DNA of 64,000 nucleotides. Origin: Zantedeschia hybrid cultivar (lineage: Eukaryota; Streptophyta; Magnoliopsida; Alismatales; Araceae). Below, one piece after another: positions 32,601 through 45,030 of the stretch. The notes below the pieces were generated by a model that was not told the DNA's origin, searched no databases, and saw nothing but the letters and a program-made list of their open reading frames with translations. Each line of letters begins with the position of its first letter. The stretch's first letter is position 1. The translations under genes were made by a program, and so were the position numbers. Location: assembly GCA_030544215.1 (NCBI GenBank), contig JARZZO010000009.1, positions 47,859,129 through 47,923,128 of the forward strand, written 5' to 3'.

Positions 32601-33615
32601 CGATAGAGAAGACAAGGATCTTTTTTTTCTTTTCTTTTCTTTTTTCAAACTAACAACAATTTGGTGCGGTCATGCAGTGTAGCTAGAACAACCACTGGCC
32701 ATAGATGAGAAAACGGTGAAGGGCTCAAACAATACATGGACAGCAACGTAAGAGAGGTATGGCATCGCACCCTCTATTTAATCCCATGCCTCTGAAAATC
32801 TCACTTTCATTCCTTTTGATGTTGTCTGGATAGTGTTCCCCAGTTCTCTCCACAACAAAATCCTTTTTGTCCCGGCTTCATCCACAAAAGAGTTTTTCAT
32901 TAGTTTTCAATCACGTGTTCCAGTAGATGACATGATGAACAAGGTGACAGTATTGTTAACGATTTTATGACATGATGAACAAGGTGACAGCATGATTTTC
33001 TTCTTTCACTAAATATATCCACTCGTCCAGTCAACTTCTTTTAAGTTGCAGCTGTCCCTTAGAGGGCGAATGCCAATCTTCTTACCATAAAATTGGTGGT
33101 GACTGTCCTTTACTTATATTTTTCTGTACTCTTTTGTATTGCTCTCTTTAAAAAATGGTAGCTGCACATTAACTCCATGCCCCCCCTTTTCTTTGTAAAG
33201 GTCAGTTGCATATGATGCAATCTTTTTTTCCTGTGTAGAATGAATGCTAGAATTTTAGCTTTCATCCTATTCTTTTGGATTCCTTAGAATATAATTTCCA
33301 CGTTAATAAACTCAAGAATTTTGATCATTCAAGTGAGAGCATAGGTGCTTTCAGTAACAAGAGCCTCATCAAGAAGACATTGTTGTAAAGGTTACTCTGT
33401 TTTTTTTTTAATGTGTAGGGATAATTACAATTTGGATGAAGGATAAAGCATTCACATAAAGCCAGCTCTTCTATCTGTTTATCTACGCATGCATCTCTTC
33501 TCTAACTAGTATGCCAACTACTTTTTTCTTTTGTTTGTCTCTTACTCAGGTTACGCTCTTAATGTTCTTAAGTATGCTGTCTCTTGTTTTGTGGAACAAA
33601 AAGATAAAAGGACCT
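32600..33615. other. Non-coding, T-rich
   Basis: No reliable ORF. A short direct repeat TGACATGATGAACAAGGTGACAG is present twice (32926-32990 region). Otherwise I see nothing. Confidence 0.4.
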
Positions 33616-33939
33616 TGTAGATGCTGCACTGCTTCTACCCTAGGCCTAAGCCCAAGTCACTTTTGTCAAATACCAACGTTTGGAATTTCTTTTTAAAATC
33701 TGGGGACATTAACTCCCAACTCTATTCTTGTGTTGTGACTCGAATCTATTCGATCCAAAGTAGAAAAAGAAGTTTCTTGTAGATGCTGCACTGCTTCTAC
33801 CCTAGGCCTAAGCCCAAGTCACTTTTGTCAAATACCAAGGTTTGGAATTTCTTTTTTGAATCTGGCGACATTAACTTCCAACTCTATTCTTGTGTTGTGA
33901 CTCGAATCTAGTCAATCCAAAGTAGAAAAAAAAGTTCTC
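33616..33939. repeat. 162-bp tandem duplication
   Basis: TGTAGATGCTGCACTGCTTC recurs at 33616 and 33778. The 162-bp units differ at only a few bases, so this is a young tandem duplication. Confidence 0.93.
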
Positions 33940-34614
33940 GGCCCAGTATGATATGTTCAGAAAGATTGGGAAGAACTTCAGTCCTAAGGGTGTGTTTGGT
34001 GAAATTTTTAGTTGGATGTCACTTTTGCCTTCTTTTTGGGGAGTTGCACATGTCGAACCTTTCCCAACAACTCCATATTTTCCCCTAATTTTGGACGAAG
34101 TTCCAATTTGGAACTTCTGGTTGGAGGTCAAAGAATCACATCAGAGGCCTTTAACAGCCAAGGGAGCCTCATTTCTCAATGCATCCAATGATACAAGTCT
34201 TGACAGCTTGAAAACTGAGTTGCATCATGTGAGTTGGCCTCAACAACTTTGAAACAGCAAACCGCCAATATATGTTATAGTATATTATATTATATAGGCT
34301 TCAAGAATTGTTCAAAATGAATCCAATGGCATCATTACTGGCATGTGGATGATGGTCGATTCTTGTTGAATACACTTGGATTGGATTATACATGAACTAA
34401 CATGTTTGGGAATGCATGTCTTGACACCTTGGAAAACTGAGTTGCCTCCCCTGAGTTGGCTTGAGTGACTACTTTGAGACAGCAAACCAGGAATTTATTT
34501 TATTTTCTACAAGTTTTACGGATTCTTCAAGTGGGGATGAAAATCTGATATGTTCATTTACTGACATGTAAATGCTGTTAGATTTTTGTCGAGTACACTT
34601 ATATCATGATTCTG

Positions 34615-34645
<31 letters not shown>

Positions 34646-34908
34646 GCATATCAAATCTTTTTGCAATATTTTCATCTAAAGTTTTTAGATGCATACATAT
34701 GAGCTATATTTTCTTTATGTAATTTGAAGATTATGCTGTGTCTGGGCAGTCAATTAATAATTGGAACAGGTAGTCACATCCTCAGTTGTCACACGACAGA
34801 GATGAGCAACGGAAATGTGAGGAAAGTGACTGCTGCGACAAACAAAGCATAAGACGAGGGTCTCTGCTCCGAGCATTGGAGGAGTGGAACTTCCTTCCTA
34901 GCTTTTAA
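33940..34908. other. Non-coding with diverged duplication and TA microsatellite
   Basis: A diverged pair of segments carries CTTGACA...TTGRAAACTGAGTTGC (about 34199 and 34423) and ACAGCAAACC. A (TA)n run lies at 34614-34638. No gene is visible. Confidence 0.5.
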
Positions 34909-35602
34909 TAAGGCAGGGAATGTCTAGATGTCGGTCAGATGGGTACAACATGGGTTTGGGGAGGAACCTTTTCTGGTGAAGCAATGCTCTGCTTGAAGAA
35001 AGCCCATCTCACCACAGGGTGCAAGAATGTAGTGGTTTGCTGGAGGTGTGGCAACGTAGGACACTGTAGTTTTGCTTGCGGTGGGTTGGTATGAAGATAT
35101 CTTTGGAGTTGGTTGTTTATTTAGAGAAGGTGACAAAGGAGACATGGATGATATTCAGGAGATGTGGGCTGATAATGGATCTCCTCTGGTCCTATCAAGA
35201 TCACAGGAACATGGAGTTCTTCCAGAATAGCCTACTGGGAGTTGTGACTGAGGGAATCCTCGATGACGAAGAGTTGCATATAGCATTTGTTGGAGGATAG
35301 GCAGATGAGGATAGATGGAGGGTTTGCAGAATGGAGAAGGGGAAGTTATTAATAAGTTTGCCTTTGAAAAGGCTACAAGGATGATATTCAGGAGATGTGG
35401 GCTGATAATGGATGTCCTCTCATCTTATCAGCTTCACAGGAACATGGAGTTAAAGGTCTAGTGGGAGTTGTGACCGAGCGAATCCTCGATGAGGAAGAGT
35501 TGCGTATAGCATTGGGTGGAGGATGCGCAGATGAGGATAGATGGAGGGTTTTCAGAATGGAGAAGGGGAAGTTATTGTTACGTTTCCCTTTGAAAAGGGT
35601 CT
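34909..35602 (+). pseudogene. Zinc-knuckle relic with internal tandem duplication
   Basis: Frame 34909-35094 contains CWRCGNVGHCSFAC (35038-35079), a clear C-X2-C-X4-H-X4-C knuckle, and then stops. Downstream a 233-bp segment is tandemly duplicated (35148-35380 and 35381-35602). Each copy carries a segment like ILDEEELRIAL...DEDRWRVFRMEKGKLLLRFP, which resembles the WRV-MEKG...FP pattern of plant DUF4283-type domains in LINE ORF1 and related zinc-knuckle proteins. The domains are in the reverse of the usual order and different frames, so this is at best a scrambled relic. Identity is an inference from pattern. Confidence 0.45.
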
Positions 35603-37435
35603 TCCGACGAATCCTTTTGTAAAAGGTGCTAAGCGTTATGGTGTAGGATATCACGGCCACCATGGTTCTTTGTTGAGAGTATAGAGGAAGAAGATTGGGG
35701 AAAAGAAGTGTGGTGCAATGTCACTGGGTTCGTTTTCCTCTGTAGGACGTAGAGATTTCCAACACCATCGTAGCTTAGCTTGGTTCTCTAATGGGTTTGA
35801 CCAGAAAACTAGCCACTGGGGTCCTAGAGTTTGCATGTCTTTGACTTTGAAGTGGAGGAGGGTGCGATCATTCCCCATTGTATGAAGCTTTGATGGGGGA
35901 GAAATGGATACTAGATCACTGTTTTGACTGTGGAACTTCCGTCAAAGTCCCAAGACTATATACCTTGGACATATATGGGAGTCACTGATGCTTATCAAAG
36001 CTACAGTGTGTCATGAACTGAGCAGGACCTCGAAGTGAGGAAGAATACGACTGAACTGGTGGAGTTAACCTGGGATGATAATGTGTTGAATAGAGGCGGA
36101 CAATGAGGAACTCGGTCAGTCTTGGGGCTGAACCATGAATCAACAACTAGGCCCAATTGTTAATGGGTCTAGACTGCTTGCATCGGAGTGTAGGCCTGAT
36201 GGATCCAACCAACTTGCAGACCCAGGTGGCCACAGGACCTGGTCAGTGCATTTTCATTTTTCATGTTGCTGGCAGATACAGTGTGGAGGGATGCTATATC
36301 TTCTCACATGTTGCAGGTCGTTTGTGGCCTTCAGAATGAGTAAAAGGGGTGGAACAAGTTCAACCATAATCTGCTGATTTACAGGCGAGGGGAGATGGAG
36401 AAGGGAGGAGGGAGCCAATGTGGACTTCCTTGGGGGGTAGCTCTAAACCCCCAATGATCCGGGGGTTTGGCAAAACAGCCACCTGATCTGGAGATATTGG
36501 GGGATTCAGTATTCCAATGACATCGGGGACATGGATGGACATAGAAAACCGAGATATTTAGTCAGTCTTTGTACGTCGACCAGGTAAGTCTTTGCCCCTT
36601 CCAAAGGGGATGCCCTTGCCAGCTTGGTTAGGAGTCATCCCTGAAGTTAAACGGACAGAGGAGGATTCCATGTTGCTGATCATATCCTTTGTCCCAAGGA
36701 AGACTAGGATTACCAAGATTAATCAAAGTTGGATATTCTGCTGCATACCTTGCATGGTGGAGTCACAAAGGGTATGCCTACTTTGAATTCAAATTCTGGG
36801 TCATCTAAGCTTCTCATTCTTCAAGTCCAAAAATGGGCAACTTCCTGGGTGATCGGAGTAATGAAGAGATTGCACATAAAGCATGTATTCTTTGCCTCCA
36901 CATAGAAAAAAAATTGGATACCACAAGCTATGGGCTGATGATTCCCAGACTAAGGGAAAGTCTACAAAGAAAGGAAAAGACCAGAGGGAATTGCAGCATC
37001 TGCTTAAAGGAGTGCACTATAAAGATGGGGTTACCAGTGATGGTCCTAAGGAAGACAACATCCTTCAAGTGGAGCTCTTGGTGAGGACACAGTCCAGAGG
37101 AGCTTCTAATGTTCTTTGATCTCATTTTGTATTTGCATTCCTATCGATTTGTGGGTGCTTAATCTGATTATGTATTGGGGGTGGTTTTACTAGGTTGCAA
37201 GTCTTTTACTAGGATAAGTTTTCCTTGGGTTGTGTGTAGCCATAGATTGGTGGAGGAGGAATGTCTTCTGTTTCAGTCGATTGTACTACTATTTATTCTT
37301 TTAATAATATTGGCGGTGTCACCCACTTCTTTTGGAAAAAAAACTTCAGTTTCTAACATTTTCGTAATAATGTTTCACCTCATATTCTCATCAGAAATTT
37401 ACTCACGTACTAATAGTGTTTTTATTATCTGATTG
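35603..37435 (+). other. Degenerate sequence, possibly LINE-derived
   Basis: Only short ORFs (for example 36833-37119, Lys/Glu-rich). It may continue the relic upstream. Nothing can be assigned. Confidence 0.3.
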
Positions 37436-38213
37436 TTTGTGTGTACGTGCACTCAAGATTATGGAACAATATTCACCTTTACCATACTAAACAAATAGTA
37501 GAATTTAAGTTCAACAATCATGCCACCAGTAGACCGATCATGACTCATTAGTCTTACCCATCAAATTGGATAAGTTGGATCCAACAAATAATTCAAAAGA
37601 TTTTTGGCAGAGCTTGCCAACATTATGTCCTGCCTGATGTCAACCTTCCGCAAATAATGCCAAGTTCCTGGTCAATATACTATTGCATGGGGGAGGGTCT
37701 GTCAAAGCCCCTTGAAAGTCGCTAGCAAGAATACAAGTAGAAAACTACTTTCATGATTGCACAATTCAATCTCACTTGAACATGGTGCAATCCTAAAAAG
37801 TCCTCATGGACATTGAGAAGTGTCTAGATAAAGAGGGAAAGAGGCAATTTTTGATTAGGCATAAGTAACAGTGTTCCCTAGAAATATTTGTATTTTGGAT
37901 AGTCTAGGTAGGTAATATCCGAGTGTAGAGAGGGTCCCTACCACCTCTTCCTCTTCCAGCTCCATCTAGAAAGATAACGAATTGGCATGTGATCTTGTCC
38001 TGCTTTGTGAGGAACTGTCATCTGAGCTCTGCAAAACGAACGTTTTGTCATTGTAATTGCAATGATAAGGTTGTCAGACAGTGACAAATAAAATGAAATT
38101 GATGATTTTGTTAAAAGAGAAGCTTTGTAATATAGATGTGTTCATGCTGAAAACCTTGACCATGTGCAAATAAAGCATAGACAGTAACCTCTTGGAACAT
38201 AAATTTGAGAAAT
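37436..38213. other. Non-coding AT-rich DNA
   Basis: I see no gene, repeat or TE motif in this stretch. Confidence 0.4.
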
Positions 38214-38860
38214 CTAAAGAGCAAATGCATGAGCATGTATTACATACTTTAAGTGCCAAGCTAAAGATATTTTTGCTATATTGCGAACAGTTTTTTTTTT
38301 CTTCTTTTTTTGAGAAGTGGATGGTACCACTGATATATAAATTGAAGAGAAGGGGATATACAAGTATGCAATCCGCTTACCCCCCCCCCCCCCCCCCCCA
38401 CCCCCCCCCAAAAAAAAAAAAAAAACAAAAGACAACGAACAGTTGTAAAAACCTCTATAGTCAGTCCCTCCCCAGCAAACAAAAAGAGGGGAGTTATAGG
38501 TGTTCCCTGTACAAAAGACAGAAGCCAATTCTCTAGCCCTATTGCAAATGAAGTTCACCACCCACTCTGGCACTACGGCTTCTTTCTTGAAAACTCTTGT
38601 TTCTCTCGTTCCAAATGGCCCATATGGTAGCATGCAGAATCATCCACCACAACTGACGTCCTCCTTGTGAAAGTAAAAGTCACCCCACAATAACTAAGCT
38701 CCGCCATGGAAGAAATCTAGGCATGAATATCCCCACTTTGGAAAACAATATTGCCAAGACTTGCCTCATGCGTATACTCAAACAACTGTGACCTCTTCAG
38801 GAATGTGCTTCAGAAACAAAAATGACATTCAATGGACTGCATCATGGCCTCCAGGAATCC
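38214..38860 (-). pseudogene. LINE 3' end (reverse-transcriptase C-terminal region)
   Basis: The minus strand reads LHATIWAIWNERN-like codons (about 38640-38600), then VFKKEAVVPEWVVNFICNRARELA, the tail usually found after the zf-RVT region of plant LINE ORF2. Upstream on the minus strand, near 38830-38750, are FLKHIPEEVTV and WQYCFPKWG blocks in shifted frames. It is followed (minus-strand 3') by a homopolymer-rich stretch at 38381-38425 of C-runs and A-runs. 5' truncation and frame changes show a dead copy. Confidence 0.65.
38381..38425. repeat. C-run and A-run tract
   Basis: About 19 C residues, then another C-run and 15 A residues. Low-complexity; length may be a sequencing or assembly approximation. 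Confidence 0.8.
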
Positions 38861-39229
38861 TAGGGTTGAATATGAAAAGCTTGCAGTAGAAATGGAAAAA
38901 AATGTGCTCCTGAAATAATAAAAGTTTCAGGATTTATTTTCAAAAGTCGATGTCCTATCTTTCTGGTTAATTTTTGATCAATGTGGAGAGAAGTTGATGA
39001 ACATCCAGCCATAGGGAGTTGAAAGTTTATTGATGGCATACCTGTTATATTATGATATCTTTTTGGGTTTAAACTTTGCCTTTGGGAAGCCTGGTGTCAT
39101 TTACGTCACAGGAGGAGGATAAAATTATATTTAGGAGGAGGATTAAATATATATTTGGGCACTGCTATGAGATGGAGTTTACCAACTAAATAACGGGAGT
39201 GGGGATGTGGAAGAGAGAAAAACTCTTGA

Positions 39230-39425
39230 GTCTAACCCAAGTAGAGGCAAGGTTTGCAGAACTGGAACTGGTCCGGTTCAAACCAGGATGGAACTGGATG
39301 GAATTGGTTGGACTCGGCTGGTTGTGTCCCAGTTTGCTCCAGTTCCTCCACCCCCCTCCCTCCCTTCTTTCAAGAATTGGCCAGTTCTAGCTCTGGAACT
39401 GGCCAAACTGGATGAGGGAAAAAGT
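39230..39425. repeat. Degenerate GGAACTGG/CCAGTTCC palindrome cluster
   Basis: Repeated GGAACTGG, CCGGTTC and complementary CCAGTTCC lie on both strands, in the style of the MITE at 39816-39976. A left end like CAAGGTTTGCAGAACTGG is seen near 39248, but I could not find a matching right end or duplication. Confidence 0.5.
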
Positions 39426-39815
39426 CAGGTTTCAGGGAAAGTGAAATGCATTGTGATTGAAAGATTGAAACATGTACCGTTTCTTTATAAGGCTTCCAAT
39501 ATAAGATGCTGATGTCATCCTATTCTTAAAATTGGGCAGGATGAAGAATGGAATAAAGATGAATCTTAGATTTCTCAAGAATAATAGGGACTATTCTGCC
39601 ATAAATATGAACCATTTTCCATATCAACTGGATTATGAAGTTGCAAGCTTTAAGAGGGAATGAGAATTTATTGATCAGGAATTTGGGGGTTGGGAAAACA
39701 GAGGAAGTAATTTTGATATGGAAGCAAAAAGCATTTGGGCTAATGGCTTCCCCCTTGATGTTCCAGCAGTACATCTGGAATTAGGTAAATACAGATGCAG
39801 TTGAGATGGTGGAAG

Positions 39816-39976
39816 CAAGGATGGCAGTACCGGTACCGGTATCGGTGGGTACCACCGATACCGGCACCGGTCGGTACCGGCTCAAAACTAGTCCGGTACC
39901 GGCCCGGTACCGGTTGGTACCCACGGTACCGGTGCCGGCCGGTACGTACCGGTATCGGCCGGTACTGCCATCCATG
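39816..39976. mobile_element. hAT-type MITE with GGTACC palindromes, 161 bp
   Basis: Ends are CAAGGATGGCAGTACCGG and the complement CATGGATGGCAGTACCGG, 17 of 18 matching. Flanks are the identical 8 bp GGTGGAAG (39808-39815 and 39977-39984). An 8-bp duplication and CA-starting terminal inverted repeats are hallmarks of the hAT superfamily. The interior is a run of GGTACCGGT and complementary palindromes. It has no coding capacity and would depend on an external transposase. Confidence 0.9.
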
Positions 39977-39984
39977 GGTGGAAG

Positions 39985-40773
39985 TGTTGCTCGAGCAAGC
40001 AGGGGTTGTAACTTGTTAAGTGTCTCAACCTCACCTTCGCATTCCTCAATGCCATGGAATGATGAGGCTGAAGAAGGCAAAGAATAGAGACTGATTAATT
40101 CGCTGAATGGTGCCTATAAGTTCATCCTTAAGGTCTTCACATTGGGAATTATTGAAAAACAAGCAGCTAGCATTCGTGAAGGGAAGCAAGTTGAAAGATG
40201 ATATGACCTCAGTTCATTGGTAAAATGGAAGGCTACGCTGTGGTTGCACCAGAGGTACCAAGTATATTGTTACTGCTCATGTTCACCGTGGGCTATGCTA
40301 TGTCTGAACTCAGGACATTAACGTAAAATACAGTCAAACCATCTTGAGGTTTTGTTTGGGGCCTGACCTAGCTATCTCTCCTATTGGATTTTTATGTAAG
40401 ATCCTGGTAGTTTGGTCTTTTGTTTTATTTTGAGAAATATAGGTCGGTTTTATGTATTTTATTTCTTAGACTATGAGAGCTTGGGATTAGCCCTCAGAGA
40501 GTCCGGGACTTTGGATCAGACGAAGATCCGAGTATATGACCTCTTTCTACTGACCTCAATCATTGTTAATTATGTCGAGCAACCGCTCGACAATCCTTGA
40601 TTGACCGTTCGTATGATGCCCTTTAAACCATCTATACTACCACGTTGCATGCACACAAGTGAAATATAGCTTTTTAAACCCTTGGCCTCACCCAAGTCTT
40701 TTTAGGGTATTTGGATTTGGTTCAATGTCTTGGAGTATTTGAATTTTCACCAAGGCTTTTTAGAGTAAACTCT
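39985..40773. other. Non-coding DNA between MITE and Harbinger-like element
   Basis: I see no gene; the short ORF at 40412-40600 shows no domain. Confidence 0.4.
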
Positions 40774-40929
40774 TAAGCTCCACTTTGATTACGGAATACA
40801 ACCGAATAAGAGACGAATAAGAGAAGAATAGGCCTATTTTCACTTTGACACGGAGAATGGCTTAAACCGCCTGGAATGGGGTATTCGGCGAATAAGGCGA
40901 ATAAGCCATCCTGGCTTACCCCCATGAAT

Positions 40930-41400
40930 TACGTATTCTGCTGATATTTTGCAGGGGCAAGCGTACGACAAGGGGCATCGTCGCCCGTGCCCACTGCGAA
41001 ACCCACCCTCCCTCCCTGTCGCCCTCCTGCGCTCGCCCCTCTCGCCCCTCTCGCCCCTCTCGCCCTGCCTGCGCGTGCCCCTGCCGAAATGGTTACCTGC
41101 TCCGCCGAGTCGTACATCTGCTCCGCCACCCGCACGTCGCGCATGTCACTGGTTTCTTCCACCCACGCTAGCCATGGTGACAGGTCAGGCTATTTCTAGG
41201 GTTTCTTCTGCCATCCATACGGTCCTTTCCCTCTTCCCGAAAGGGTCACGGGATTGCAGAGCAGCGATCCTTCCCATCCACTGGTCGCTTTTGCATTCAT
41301 CCTTCCCATCAGTTTGACCCTCCCTTCTCTCGTTCAAACGCAATAGTTCCGTCCGTCCTTTGCCTATTTATACACCTTGAGGCGAAGACCTCACTTGGTG
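40930..41400 (+). promoter_or_regulatory. GC-rich region with TATA-like box upstream of Harbinger ORF1
   Basis: A C-rich segment with CTCGCCC repeats (41035-41070) is followed by TATTTATA at 41365. It could be the ORF1 promoter, with a long first intron before 45031. Small ORFs here (40929-41317) follow composition. Confidence 0.3.
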
Positions 41401-41616
41401 GCGATGCACAGCTTGGACAACAACTGCACATTCGGTCGTGGTGTTCGCGAGCGTTCTTCCTCTATGGCTTCCTCATCGGCTTCCAACCGTGAGCCATCAC
41501 CGGCGGCAATTTCAGCTTGGATTAACCGGTTTTTCTGAACTTCTCCCCTGTGTTTGTGTTCGTCCTTCCCTGTGATGTGATTTTCCTCTTTGTGTGGGAT
41601 CATGCTTTGTTTAGTT

Positions 41617-41817
41617 ATGAATGCTTGGAACACTGACGTAGATAGATAAGTTTTGGGGATGAAGAATTCTTGGGAGGGGAATTTTTTCGTAATGCACTCA
41701 GGACCATCTAAGTTTATGAATGCTTGGAACACTGATGTAGATAGATAAGTTATTTTGGGGATGAAGAATTCTTGGGAGGGGAATTTTTTTGTAATGCACT
41801 CAGGACTAAGTTTAAGC
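41617..41817. repeat. 99-bp tandem duplication
   Basis: ATGAATGCTTGGAACACTG recurs at 41617 and 41716. The copies differ by a few bases and small indels. Confidence 0.9.
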
Positions 41818-41997
41818 CATTCCTTCATATATGTAGTTTCTGTATTTTCAAATAAATATTTCTGTATTTTCAAATGAAGCCTAATAAGTCGTGAGAAAAA
41901 CTGTCTCATATCTAAAATTCTGAGCTGCTCAAGACTACTACTCTTTGGTTAGATATTGTAATGGCCGTGCGGGTTCAAAACCACTTAATAATCTCTG

Positions 41998-42556
41998 AAA
42001 AGGCAGTTCTTATTTACATATTATCCTACATTCTATCTCAGCATGTATAATATTTCAAAATGGCCACTTTAATGACATATTTGATATGCAAAAATATTTC
42101 ATGTATGTCACTAAAACAATGTATTTCATATATATTTGATATACATGCATTTACATTTATGATGGTATATACATTTTGTAGCATAACATGAGCATGATGG
42201 TATTTACTAGATGCTTCACATGAGCATCATAACAATATGAATTCAGCTTATTTGTGATTCCTATCCCTTCATTACCTGCACAGTCATCATTACCTGCACA
42301 GTCATGTTGCAAAAAGCTGTAAATATGATAAGTATTGCATATGAATAGTGATAATTTTTGGATTTCATAAATAAATAAGCCTTAGTTAGAAAGATTTGTA
42401 TACTGGACCTTTTGCATATAAGTTGAGGGCTTATAGACTCATGAATCTGTGAGTTGGGATCAATTCTAAGATCTTTTCTAGACCCTAGTATCGAACCATA
42501 GATTCAGGTCATGATCATTATTCCAAAAAACCCCAAGGGGATTGCCTTGGAAAGTG
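41998..42556. repeat. Direct duplication, first copy (about 0.56 kb)
   Basis: It runs from AAAAGGCAGTTCTTATT to CCAAGGGGATTGCCTTGGAA and recurs at 43379-43936 with few differences. It has no TG...CA ends and no primer site, so it is not an LTR pair. Confidence 0.93.
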
Positions 42557-43378
42557 ACACATAGCTCACCATGTAAGTCCATTCATGGGCAGCATAACGG
42601 TGGAAAGTTAGGTCACCCCTTAGTGGACCTCTTGTAAAAAGGAAACAATCTTCGAAAGTCGTTAACCCATCGAATCATCTAAATCATTGAAACCATTTGA
42701 AAATAAATCATCATTTTGCCATTCAAGTTACATAGGAGAGCTTGGGATCATTGGGGGATCATTTTCATGTTATGGGTCATTCACTAACCAATTTCCGATA
42801 CAGAAATCTCAAAAGAGAGATGTTTCAGAATTGAAAAAGTGCAGAATAGAAACAAGGGAATTATAATGGGGTCCATGGGTTTACTATTTTTATTTTGGGG
42901 ATAAGGGGAGCATGGCTTTGATGCGGATCCTCGTTAAGTCTGGAACATGTATCCCTTCTTCACAACTCAACCCGGATTTCGACGGTAATTAACCACAAAC
43001 CCAAGCAAAAAGTACACACGCTTCAATTATTCAAGAAATGGAAAGCCACAAAGATCCCTAGGGTCTAAAATTACTCTTTGTCAAGGTTACACAAAATTTA
43101 ATTGTACATCATTTACCCTCCTCCCTGATTCTAGTTCCATGTTACAACATAGATCAGCTTGATCAATTTGGCTGCACAAACAGTGAATCCAAAATATTTG
43201 TTACACTGTGGCAGCAGCTGGAACCGAGGAAGTTACATCAATGTGGCGGGTGATGCATTCAGGTCAGTTAGAATCACCCACTAATCAACACTACAGAGGG
43301 TCAGTTCTACAGAGGATTAAGGGGACATCTTGGAGTAGACCCAGCTGACGAACCTCTAATCATATGGCAATTCAATGT
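42557..43378. other. Spacer between duplicated copies
   Basis: Non-coding. I see no TE motif in it. Confidence 0.5.
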
Positions 43379-43936
43379 GAAAAGGCAGTTCTTATTTACA
43401 TATTATCCTACATTCTATCTCAGCATGTATAATATTTCAAAATGGCCACTTTAATGACATATTTGATATGCAAAAATATTTCATGTATGCCACTGAAACA
43501 ATGTATTTCATATATATTTGATATACATGCATTTACATTTATGATGGTATATACATTTTATAGCATAACATGAGCATGATGGTATTTACTAGATGCTTCA
43601 CATGAGCATCATAACAATATGAATTCAGCTTATTTGTGATTCCTATCCCTTCATTACCTGCACAGTCATCATTACCTGCACAGTCATGTTGCAAAAAGCT
43701 GTAAATATGATAAGTATTGCATATGAATAGTGATAATTTTTGGATTTCATAAATAAATAAGCCTTAGTTAGAAAGATTTGTATACTGGACCTTTTGCATA
43801 TAAGTTGAGGGCTTCTAGACTCATGAAACTGTGAGTTGGGATCAATTTTAAGATCTTTTCTAGACCCTAGTATCGAACCATAGATTCAGGTCATGATCAT
43901 TAATCCAAAAAACCCCAAGGGGATTGCCTTGGAATT
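43379..43936. repeat. Direct duplication, second copy
   Basis: Second copy of 41998-42556, offset about 1.38 kb. It diverges abruptly after TTGCCTTGGAA at both copies, so the boundary is sharp. Confidence 0.93.
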
Positions 43937-44510
43937 TGGCGGTTGGTTGACAGCTTCAGATTGAAAAGTAACAAGTACCTGTTATATAGATCAATTTGAT
44001 TATCTGAGAACTTGCTTTTTATGTGACTAGTTGTAAGCCTGTCTTGAGCTGAGTTTGAAATGCTGGTGAATAGCTGATTTAAATCTTGATTTCACTTTGA
44101 CTTGTTCGTTTATGTATTATGCTATGAATTTATGCATGTTGGTTGGATGTGATGTCAAATTCCACTGAAGTTAAGAAATTAACATTGCAGGCATATTTTC
44201 GAAATCTAAACAGTCAGTAGGAGTTAAAAACTCAGTTAACTGGTTTGCTATTTGGTTATTTAAATCCCTTTTTCTCTCCACCCAAGGGGAACAAAGAACC
44301 AAACACGAATCATTGAAAGGCTCTATATGCCACAATCTTGGACTTCACCCTAAACCTCTTCAGTGGATGTGAGAGTATCTTTCACCAATTCCATTGCTGC
44401 CAATGGTCAGTCCCTCAGGATAAGCTACCACCCATTACCTTCATATGGAACAGTCTTTTCTTTTGCTTAGGGTTGTGGTGATGCTTATGTGAATTCAGGC
44501 AAGGTCCCCA

Positions 44511-44702
44511 ATGAAAATAATTGCTTGGAACTGTCGAGGTATCAAAGGGTCAATGACGGTTCCATTTATAAATCAACTGACCCGATCAGTTCATCCTGAT
44601 ATATTTTTTCCAGCAGAAACTATGGCCTCTTTAGTCAACAATTCTTCTTTAGTCAATCATTTGCCCAATCTTTTGTTGTGTCCGTATCAGGCACCATATT
44701 AG
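44511..44702 (+). pseudogene. LINE ORF2 endonuclease N-terminus
   Basis: MKIIAWNCRGIKGS is the standard start of plant LINE ORF2 (AP-endonuclease domain, catalytic Asn in AWNCRG). It is followed by HPDIFFPAET, where the catalytic Glu sits. Only about 60 codons remain. As LINE copies are normally 5'-truncated, a surviving 5' piece of ORF2 implies internal truncation or capture by the surrounding transposon. Confidence 0.75.
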
Positions 44703-45030
44703 GATCATAACAAGGAAATTAGTGTCCTTCCAACTTAAATTGTCTTACAAAAGTAATCACAAGGGAAAATTCTCAACAACTTGTTTGTTTGTTTCAGCAA
44801 GCTGTCTTCCAACTTGTTTCAGCAAACTGTCTTCCAACTTATCTGGTGATATGGGTGCATTTTCAGTCTACTTACCATATTAGAATATTTCTGTGTATTG
44901 TATATTACTGTTTTCCCTATTTGTGATGACTAACTAGGAAAATAAGTAATAGATAAATTAGTCCTCACTTCCCTTCACTTATGTTTTGTTCTTTCTTATC
45001 ATTAGGAATCGTAGAAAGCGCAAACATACT

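Noticed and set aside
39207..39512. ORFs over the GGAACTGG cluster as a gene
   Set aside because: Sequence is a degenerate palindromic repeat; no splice or promoter signals fit.
41998..43936. Short LTR-retrotransposon (TRIM) reading of the direct repeats
   Set aside because: No TG...CA ends, no primer site and no polypurine tract.
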